23,429 bases of DNA from Fusobacterium sp. (GTDB taxonomy: Bacteria > Fusobacteriota > Fusobacteriia > Fusobacteriales > Fusobacteriaceae), in assembly GCA_019410665.1 (NCBI GenBank), contig DXSD01000024.1, positions 1 to 23,429 of the forward strand, in the 5' to 3' direction. Shown here one piece after another: positions 1 to 7,600 of this stretch (within the stretch, counting starts at the first letter, position 1; each line of letters opens with the position of its first letter). Position numbers and translations under genes: made by a program. The notes beneath the pieces are model-generated. The model saw only the letters and a program-made list of their open reading frames with translations. It searched no databases and was not told the origin of the DNA.

Positions 1-1050
1 GAGTTAAATAATATAGTTATCAAAGATTTTAAAATTTTTACTGAATACTCAATAAAATATTCTGGAAGAATTGATATCCTTATAAAATTAATAGATAATA
101 AAAATAAGAAAAAAGCTATAATAATAGAAAATAAAATTTATGCAGATGATCAAGAGGAACAATTAAATAGATACTATAATTCTTTGTTAAGTGAAAATTA
201 CCAATCAGATGAAATTGAAATGGTGTATTTAACTCTTTATGGAAATGATCCAAGTGAAAGAAGTGTAAGAGCTCTACCTAAGAAAGTAAAAGAAAACATA
301 AAAAATATCTCATACCAAAAAAATATAATTAAATGGATTGAAAATTGTATTAAGGAAGTGGCTCAAGTTCCAATGATTAGAGAAACCCTTGTTCAATATA
401 AACTTCTTTTAATAAAACTTACAAATGGGGAGGAAACAAACTTGAATAAAGAGCTCAAAGATTTAATTTTATCCAATTCTGAATATTTAGATATAACTTT
501 TAATATTCCAGATATTTTAACAGATATAAAAAAAGAGTTACAACTTAAATATTGGAAAAAACTTGAGGAAAGCCTAACAAAAACATTGGAAAAATATAAT
601 ATTATTTTAGTGAGAAATATTAACTCTGACAATAAAGATTATAGTGAGAAGTTTATTGATGAGTATTATAATAAATCTAAAAATAATAAAGATTATGGTT
701 TAATGTATTTTATTAAAACTCTTGAGAATGAAGATAGATTATACCTAAGAATTGAAGTTGAATGGAATATTTATTATGGGTTTAAAGTAATTGATAGTAA
801 AGGAAATAGTGTAAAAGATAGAGATTATTTAACAGAAGAGTTAGAAAATCTTGGTTTTCAAGAATTAGAATATTGGTTAGGTTGGAAGCATTTAGAACTT
901 GATGAGAATTTTAAGAATAAAATATGTTTTAAAGAATTTTCTAAAAACTTGGCTCAAATTTTAAATGATGATGAACAACTACAAAAATTAATTGATAATA
1001 ATACTCAAGAAATTGAAAAACCCTGGTTATATTTAAAAAATAAAATTTAA
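1..1050 (+). CDS. PD-(D/E)XK nuclease-superfamily protein, 5' end missing
   Basis: The reading frame is open from the first base of the window, so the start lies upstream and only the last 349 codons are visible. The visible N-terminal part holds the core of a PD-(D/E)XK nuclease fold: GRID with Asp at visible codon 25, then a hydrophobic strand ending in Glu-Asn-Lys at codons 43-45, then DQxxQLxRY. This arrangement matches the PDDEXK_4-type family, often annotated simply as PD-(D/E)XK nuclease superfamily protein. The remainder is a lysine-, glutamate- and asparagine-rich helical region without a motif I recognise, followed by aromatic-rich segments near the C-terminus. An internal ATG at 184 is not a credible start because it would remove the catalytic motifs. 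Metal-dependent DNA cleavage is inferred from the fold; the substrate and any partner are unknown. Members of this family occur both as orphan genes and in defence or restriction contexts, and upstream sequence would be needed to tell which applies. Confidence 0.75.
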   Translation, partial: ELNNIVIKDFKIFTEYSIKYSGRIDILIKLIDNKNKKKAIIIENKIYADDQEEQLNRYYNSLLSENYQSDEIEMVYLTLYGNDPSERSVRALPKKVKENIKNISYQKNIIKWIENCIKEVAQVPMIRETLVQYKLLLIKLTNGEETNLNKELKDLILSNSEYLDITFNIPDILTDIKKELQLKYWKKLEESLTKTLEKYNIILVRNINSDNKDYSEKFIDEYYNKSKNNKDYGLMYFIKTLENEDRLYLRIEVEWNIYYGFKVIDSKGNSVKDRDYLTEELENLGFQELEYWLGWKHLELDENFKNKICFKEFSKNLAQILNDDEQLQKLIDNNTQEIEKPWLYLKNKI

Positions 1051-1093
1051 AATATTAAAAAATAATTTTTAAGAATTAAAAGGAGAAAAGAAA

Positions 1094-1849
1094 ATGAAAA
1101 AATTGTTAATTGGAGCTATTTTAGCATTAGGGGGAATGACAGCTTATGGAGAAACTGTAGCAGTAATAGGTGCTATGGATTCAGAAATTGCTCTACTTAA
1201 ATCACAAATGAAAGATGTAGAAGAGAAAAAAATAGGAACAATAACTTTTTATGAAGGAGAGTTAGAAGGAAAAGATATAGTTCTTCTAAAGACAGGAGTT
1301 GGAAAAGTTAATGCTGCTGTGGGAGCTGACACAGTAATTAGAGAATTTGATGCAGATAAGATAATATTTACAGGAGTGGCAGGTGCTATCAATAGAAAAT
1401 TAGATGTAGCAGATGTAGTAATATCAAAAGATCTAGTTCAACATGATGTAGACTTAACTGCCTTTGGTAGACCTATGGGACTTATTCCTGGAGAAAAAAC
1501 AATAGAGTTTTCAGCTGATCCTGAGTTAATTAAAGTAGCTGAGAGAGCGGCTATAAAAGTATTAGGAAAAGATAAGGTTATGATTGGAAGAATAGCAACT
1601 GGTGACCAATTTATTGCTGATAAAGAGAAAGTTAAATTTTTAGGAGAACAATTTCAAGCTGATGCTGTTGAAATGGAAGGGGCAGCTGTAGCTCAAGTGG
1701 CACAAATATATGGAGTACCTTTTGTAGTTTTAAGAGCTCTTTCTGATAAAGCTGATGGTGGTGCAGAGATGGTATATGATGAATTTGTACAGATTGCTGC
1801 TAACAATTCAGCTGAAATAGTAAGAGAGATGTTAAAAAGTATGAAATAA
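1094..1849 (+). CDS. mtnN: 5'-methylthioadenosine/S-adenosylhomocysteine nucleosidase with signal peptide
   Basis: Family members hydrolyse the N-glycosidic bond of methylthioadenosine, S-adenosylhomocysteine or 5'-deoxyadenosine, releasing adenine. This 251-residue protein aligns with E. coli MtnN (Pfs) once the first 19 residues are set aside. The catalytic residues are all present: Glu31 in GAMDSEI (E. coli Glu12), Glu195 in VEMEG (Glu174) and Asp218 in ALSDKADG (Asp197). Residues 1-19 form a typical Sec signal peptide (MKK start, hydrophobic core, likely cleavage after Ala-Tyr-Gly), so the enzyme is predicted to be periplasmic or secreted rather than cytosolic. A strong ribosome binding site (AAAAGGAGAAAAGAAA) fixes this start. 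The next gene, a membrane exporter, follows after 22 nt and is probably co-transcribed. The enzyme class is clear; the physiological substrate outside the cytoplasm is not. The assignment as mtnN rests on family similarity, and a separate cytosolic paralogue may exist elsewhere. Confidence 0.9.
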   Translation: MKKLLIGAILALGGMTAYGETVAVIGAMDSEIALLKSQMKDVEEKKIGTITFYEGELEGKDIVLLKTGVGKVNAAVGADTVIREFDADKIIFTGVAGAINRKLDVADVVISKDLVQHDVDLTAFGRPMGLIPGEKTIEFSADPELIKVAERAAIKVLGKDKVMIGRIATGDQFIADKEKVKFLGEQFQADAVEMEGAAVAQVAQIYGVPFVVLRALSDKADGGAEMVYDEFVQIAANNSAEIVREMLKSMK

Positions 1850-1871
1850 AAGTAACTAGAGTGGAGAGAAT

Positions 1872-2855
1872 ATGAAATATATAGATCACAAGGTTATTAA
1901 AACATCTTTAGGGGCTTTTATCTCTATTTATTTAGCTGAGTTATTTGGGATACAGTTTGGAGCAACTGCTGGAATAGTAACAATTTTAAGTATTCAAGCT
2001 ACTAAGAAAGAATCTTTAAAAATAGCATTAGAAAGGATTTTAGCTTCATTAATTGGACTTTTTATTACAATAGTAACCTTTGAAATTTTTGGTTATACTC
2101 CTTTTAGTTTGGGTATATTTATTTTTATATTTTTACCTGTGTGTATAAAATATAAGTTGATTCAAGGTTTTTTAGGAACAGTTGTTTTAAGTACACATAT
2201 TTTAACTCTTCAAAAAATCTCCTTTAATATCCTTTTAAATGAGATTTATATACTGCTTTTAGGTATGATTGTAGCTCTTATTTTAAATATATATATGCCT
2301 AATATGAGTAGGGAATTAAAAGAGAAAAGAAAGAATATTGATATATTAATGAAAACTCTTATTAACTACTTTGGTGATGTACTTGTTACAGGATCTGTTT
2401 TTATCGATGAGGAAACACTTTTTAAAGAGTTGAAAAAAGAGCTTGATAAAGCTAGAGAGATTGCTTATAAAGAGTATAACAATGATCTTTTTGATAGTTC
2501 TAGAAAAGATATTGAGTTTGTACAGATGAAAAGGAATCAGTATAAAATTTTATTGAGAATGAGAAATCATTTTTATAGATTTTATATCAGTAGTGCACAT
2601 GCCCACATAGTTTCAAATTTTGCAAGACAGGTTTCTGATGCAATTGGAGTGGATAAACTTTATCAAGAGGTATTAATAGAGTTAGATAGGATACGTGAAG
2701 TCTTTAAAGGGATGCCACTACCACAAACAAGGGTAGAATTTGAAAGTAGAGCTATGTTCTTTCAATTTTTAAATGATATAGAGGAGTTTTTAGAGCTGAA
2801 AAAAGATTATTTAAAGAAATGGAATAATGTAGATAACACAAAAGAAAAGAGGTGA
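1872..2855 (+). CDS. Aromatic acid exporter-like FUSC/ArAE_1 family membrane protein
   Basis: The first ~145 residues of this 327-residue protein contain about five to six hydrophobic segments (roughly residues 12-30, 52-72, 78-95, 98-115 and 122-145), ending in a loop NIYMPNMSRELKEKRK. The rest is a soluble, charged helical domain. This half-membrane, half-cytosolic layout, with the TAGIVTILSIQATKKES segment in the first hairpin, matches the aromatic acid exporter family member 1 proteins (ArAE_1 plus ArAE_1_C, formerly DUF939), as in Bacillus YqjA. Family members are assumed to be inner-membrane efflux components, but transported substrates are mostly unproven. The start follows a GTGGAGAG ribosome binding site. 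The gene lies 22 nt after the secreted nucleosidase and 4 nt before the next gene, so all three are likely transcribed together. Whether the exporter has anything to do with nucleosidase products is unknown. Confidence 0.8.
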   Translation: MKYIDHKVIKTSLGAFISIYLAELFGIQFGATAGIVTILSIQATKKESLKIALERILASLIGLFITIVTFEIFGYTPFSLGIFIFIFLPVCIKYKLIQGFLGTVVLSTHILTLQKISFNILLNEIYILLLGMIVALILNIYMPNMSRELKEKRKNIDILMKTLINYFGDVLVTGSVFIDEETLFKELKKELDKAREIAYKEYNNDLFDSSRKDIEFVQMKRNQYKILLRMRNHFYRFYISSAHAHIVSNFARQVSDAIGVDKLYQEVLIELDRIREVFKGMPLPQTRVEFESRAMFFQFLNDIEEFLELKKDYLKKWNNVDNTKEKR

Positions 2856-2859
2856 GATT

Positions 2860-4578
2860 ATGTTAAAAGGAATACCAATAAATTTAGAAGATTTTAAAGA
2901 GATCATAGAAACAGATTGTTACTATGTGGATAAAACAAAATTTATAGAAGAGCTTTTAAAAGATAGGGCTAAAGTAAAACTTTTTTGTCGTCCTAGAAGA
3001 TTTGGAAAAACTTTGAATATGTCTACCTTAAAATACTTTTTTGATATTGAAAAAGCAGAGGAAAATAGAAAATTATTTGAGGGGTTATATATTGGAAACT
3101 CCCCTTATTTTAAGGAGCAAGGTAAGTACCCTGTGATATTCTTAACTATGAAAGGGATAACAAGCTCAGATTGGCAAGGAATATTAGGGGATATTAGAGA
3201 AAAAATTTTTAAACTGTGTAATCAATTTGATGGAGTAATAAATTCATCACTTAGTGAAGTTGAAAGTAAAAAGTTTCAAAGATTACTTTTCCAAGAAAGT
3301 GAAGAATCAGAGTTAAAAACTGCTCTAACATTTTTAACATCAATCTTGTACAAACACTACAAACAAAAGGTTATTGTATTAATTGATGAGTATGACTCCC
3401 CTATACTTACAGCTTTTGAAAAAGGTTACTACACAGAGATGAGAGATTTTTTTAAATCTTTCTATGGAGATGTATTTAAAACTAATGAGTATTTACAAAT
3501 GGGGATACTAACAGGAATTATTAGAGTGGCACAGGCTGGGATATTTTCTGATTTGAACAATCTTAAAACGGATATAATTTTAAATACAAAAAACTACTCT
3601 CAGTATTTTGGTTTACTTGAAAGTGAAGTAGAGGAAGCACTAAAATATTATGAGATAGATTATAAACTTGATGATGTAAAAGAGTGGTATAATGGATATA
3701 CTTTTGGAAATACACAGGTATATAATCCGTGGAGTATACTAAATTATCTTGAAAATCAAGAGTTGATTGCCTACTGGGTAAATACCTCTTCTAATTACTT
3801 GATTAGAGAGATATTAAAAAATAGTAATCAAGAGGTATTTAAGAATTTAGAGAAACTTTTTAATAAAGAGGAATTACTAACTAGAATAGAGAATAATGTA
3901 GAGGTACATACCCACTTAACAGAAAATGAAATTTATTCATTAATGTTATACTCTGGATACTTAACACTAAAAGAAAAAGTAACTTCAGATATTTACAGTA
4001 TTAGAATACCTAACAAAGAGATTATGTCTTTTTTCCATACTACATTTATTAGTATAGTTTTTAATAGAATTACTGTTATAGATAATGTAAAGATTGCTCT
4101 GATTACTAGAAATTTAAAACTATTAGAAGAGTCAATAGAAAAATTGATTATGGAGAATTTAAGTTCTTTTGACAAAAATAAGGAAGCACAAGTCTCAGAT
4201 AAAAATCTTCGACTGTGTCTCAATAATCATAGTCGTTCTAAAGAACTCCTTGATTATTGGAAAAATTCCTATCACATGTTTTTACTTGGTTTTTTAGTTG
4301 CAATGAAAACAGATTATGAACCACACTCAAATATAGAGAGTGGATATGGTAGAGCAGATATAATTCTTGAGCCACTTTATAGAAATAGAACAGGGTATAT
4401 TTTAGAATTAAAACTTGCTAAAGATGAGGAAGATTTAAAGAAAAAAGCTGAAGAGGGAGCAAGACAGATAGAGCTAAAAAAATATACTCAATTTTTAGAG
4501 AGCAAAGGTGTAAAAGATATAGTGAAAATAGGGGTAGCTTTTGAAGGTAAAAAAGTGGAATTTAGATGTATTGATTAG
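2860..4578 (+). CDS. AAA-ATPase-like / PD-(D/E)XK nuclease domain protein
   Basis: This 572-residue protein has the two-domain architecture AAA-ATPase_like (PF09820) plus PDDEXK_9 (PF08011). The N-terminal part begins with the family hallmark GIPINLEDFKEIIE...YYVDKTKFI. It continues with a Walker A variant RPRRFGKT (Gly49-Lys50-Thr51) and a Walker B strand VIVLIDEYDSP (Asp176-Glu177). Near the C-terminus GYGRADIIL (Asp500) and YILELKLAK (Glu516, Lys518) form the PD-(D/E)XK signature. Both active sites appear intact and the frame is uninterrupted at the family's usual size. The family is highly duplicated in Fusobacterium, Bacteroidetes and some archaea; its biological role is not established, with mobile-element or defence links suspected. 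The start is decided by AAGAGGTGAG, which overlaps the upstream TGA stop, giving a 4-nt intergenic gap and probable translational coupling to the exporter gene. No terminator follows before the macroglobulin gene. Confidence 0.88.
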   Translation: MLKGIPINLEDFKEIIETDCYYVDKTKFIEELLKDRAKVKLFCRPRRFGKTLNMSTLKYFFDIEKAEENRKLFEGLYIGNSPYFKEQGKYPVIFLTMKGITSSDWQGILGDIREKIFKLCNQFDGVINSSLSEVESKKFQRLLFQESEESELKTALTFLTSILYKHYKQKVIVLIDEYDSPILTAFEKGYYTEMRDFFKSFYGDVFKTNEYLQMGILTGIIRVAQAGIFSDLNNLKTDIILNTKNYSQYFGLLESEVEEALKYYEIDYKLDDVKEWYNGYTFGNTQVYNPWSILNYLENQELIAYWVNTSSNYLIREILKNSNQEVFKNLEKLFNKEELLTRIENNVEVHTHLTENEIYSLMLYSGYLTLKEKVTSDIYSIRIPNKEIMSFFHTTFISIVFNRITVIDNVKIALITRNLKLLEESIEKLIMENLSSFDKNKEAQVSDKNLRLCLNNHSRSKELLDYWKNSYHMFLLGFLVAMKTDYEPHSNIESGYGRADIILEPLYRNRTGYILELKLAKDEEDLKKKAEEGARQIELKKYTQFLESKGVKDIVKIGVAFEGKKVEFRCID

Positions 4579-4630
4579 AAATATTATACTTAATTATTAG
4601 AGTAGGAATGAAGTTCAAGAATGACGAGGA

Positions 4631-4660
4631 TTGAGGAGAATAAATATAGTAAAATATAGA
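4631..4660 (+). promoter_or_regulatory. Weak candidate promoter for the macroglobulin operon
   Basis: In the 115-base gap before the macroglobulin gene, TTGAGG (4631-4636) and TATAGA (4655-4660) are separated by 18 bases, a plausible but imperfect sigma70-like pair. Transcription would begin near 4667, about 27 bases before the chosen start codon. No terminator separates the preceding gene, so read-through is equally possible. The match is weak in such A+T-rich DNA. Confidence 0.25.
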
Positions 4661-4693
4661 TGTGGGGAAAAAGATTATAAGGAAGTGATAGAG

Positions 4694-7600
4694 ATGAAAA
4701 AAAGATTAATATTACTGTTCTCTTTATTGGTAGTAGCTTGTAATAGTGAAAAAAATCTCCCACAAGAGGAGAAAATAGGAGTAGACCAGCAACTGGAAAA
4801 TTCCAAGGTAGAAGATAGGTTAACAATAAAAAATATCTCTACAACAAGTGGAGGAAATCCCAGTATAGATATAACTATGAGTGGAGATATCTCTGAATAT
4901 GATCTACAAGCCTATGTAAAAATAAAACCTAATATAGATTACAAGGTTTTAAAAATGAGAGATCATATAATTATCACAGGGGATTTTAATATAAATAGTG
5001 AGTATGAAGTAGAACTTCTAAAAGGTTTAAAGGGGGATAAGATATCTCTTTTGGAAAATATAAGGGAAAAGGTGAAATTCAAAGAAGCAGAGCCAAAACT
5101 TACTTTTTCTAATGAGGGGATAATTTTACCTAAGCTCAATGGAAATAGAATAGCTTTTAAATCTATCAATGTTAAGAGGGTACATCTAAAAGTTAAAAAG
5201 ATATTTCTTAACAATACCACTCAATTTTTACAAGATTTTAAATTTAAGGGAAATGGAAATATATTTGATTACTATGTTCAAAATAACCATTATAAGGTAG
5301 GAGAAACTATTTTTGAAAAGGATTATGACTTGGACTATAAGAAAAATATCTTATCTCAAAATATAATAGAGTTAAAAAATCTTACTGAGGAGAAGGGAAT
5401 ATATATAGTTGAGTTGTCCTTTGATAAAGATGGAGTAGATTACACTTTCCCAAGTGATGTAGCACAGTGGCAGAGAGAAAATTTTTTCAACACTAAAGGT
5501 AAGATTGGGAAGGCACTACTAATTTCTGATATGGGAATTGTTGCACAAAAGGACAGCAAGGAAAAATTAATAGTGACTCTTTTAGATATTGTAAAAAATA
5601 CTCCTATGAAAAATGTAACTATCAAGGGGATAAGTGTTAACAACCAAATTATTGAAGAGAAACAGACAGATAAAAACGGAGAGATTGTTTTTGATAAGGG
5701 AGATAAGATATTTTATCTTCTAGCTCAAAAAGATGACGAGATATCTATCCTAAAACTTTCAGACTCTAAGCTCTCTTATGATGGATTTTTAGTAGATGGA
5801 GAGTACAGAGATGATGGAGTGAGAGCTTTTGTTTACTCTGATAGAGGGGTATATAGACCTGGGGACACTATCAATCTTGGAATTATTGCTAGAAATGAGG
5901 ATAACTCTTTTCCAGAGGGACATCCTATAAAGATAGATATATTTACACCAAGAGGGGATAAGTATATAGATGGAGAAATAGTTGAAAAGGGAAAAAATGG
6001 ATTTTTTACCTACTCATTTCAAACAAAAAAAGAGAGTGAAACTGGAATTTGGGAGGTAAATGTTTATGTAGGTGGAGAGAAAGAGAAAAAATTCTCTCTA
6101 AAACTTCCTGTAGAAACTATTGTTCCTTACAAGATAGAAGTGGACACAGATTTTGCAGATAAAAAAGAGGAGAGTAAACTTCAAGGTGAGATTAAAAGTA
6201 AGTACCTCTTTGGTAGCCCAGCAGAAAATTTAAAATATCAAAGTGACTTGACTATTAGAGAGAAAAAAATAGAGTTTGAAAGATATAAAAAATTTAGTTT
6301 CTCTAACCCTACTAACTATATTGCAGATATTAGATTAAATCAAAAAGGGGAGCTAGACAGTGAAGGAAAAGCAAAATTAGAGTTTGACTTAGCAAATAGC
6401 ATACCTAAAAACATAAATTTAGGTGGAGAGATAGTAACTCGTGTAATAGAGCCTAGTGGAAGACCCGTAATAGATATTGATGAGGTTAAGATAAACACCT
6501 TTAAGAGTTACGTGGGGATAGAAAAACCAGAGGATAGGTATATCAAAAGTGGAGATAAAATAAATTTACAGATTATATCTGTAGATGAAGCTGGAGAAAA
6601 ACTTGTAAGTGGTAGAAAGATAAAATATAGAGTTTACAAAAATGAGTACTCTTGGTGGTGGGATTACTACGACTACAATAATTTCTTAAAATCTATCAAA
6701 ACAGATAAAAATAGTGTTCTTCTTTATGAAAAGGAGATAACTACAACAGATAAACCTTACCTAATTGACTATGAAATAGATGGAAGTGGAGAGGTCTTTG
6801 TAGAAGTAGAGGATATGGAAACTCATCAAAGTGCTGGGGTTAATCTATATGTTTCTACTTGGCAGGACTCAAGTGTAAGTAAAAAAATTGATAAGTTAAA
6901 AATTGAAAGTGATAAGAAAGAGTACAGAATAGGAGAGAAAGCTCAGATTAAATTTGAGGGAGAGAAGGGAAATAAAGCTTTAATTACCCTTGAAAAATCT
7001 GGGGAGATTATAAAGAGATATTGGAAAGAGGTAGAGGATAGCACAAATATCGTAGAGATTGATGTGGATAAAGATCTTTTTCCTAATGGGTATGTAACTG
7101 TTGCCCTTTTCCAAAACTATGAAAAATCTAACAATGATAGACCTATTAGACTTTATGGAGCTGTACCTATAATAGTAAAAGATGAGAGTAAAAAAATCAA
7201 AATCAACCTAGACACCCCTGTGGTTTTAAAACCTAATGAAAAATTTAGGATAGATATAGAGGCAGATAGGAAGATGGATTACACAATCTCAGTAGTAGAT
7301 GAGGGACTTTTACAGATTACCAACTACTCAGCCCCTAACCCATACAACTATTTTTATCAGAAGGAGGGGTTACAACTTTCAGCTTATGACAACTATTCTG
7401 AGATAATTGGTAGAACCTTTGGAGATATACACCAAGTATTGACTGCTGGAGGAGATAACTATCTCATGTCAGCTCCAAGAATGGATAAAGCAATGAATAG
7501 CTTTGGATTTGAAAAATCAGAGAGATTTGAACCACTAGCTATTTATAAAGGAGTTCTTACAACAGATGAAGAGGGAAGAGGAAGTGTTAATCTTGAGCTA

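Noticed and set aside
4631..4693. Upstream TTG start giving a 1620-residue macroglobulin
   Set aside because: The extra 21 codons precede and would disrupt a clear lipoprotein signal peptide that begins at ATG 4694 behind its own ribosome binding site.
4590..4826. 78-codon open frame on the - strand across the start of the macroglobulin gene
   Set aside because: It is hydrophobic only because it mirrors A+T-rich and signal peptide codons, and it has no initiation signal or homology I can recognise.
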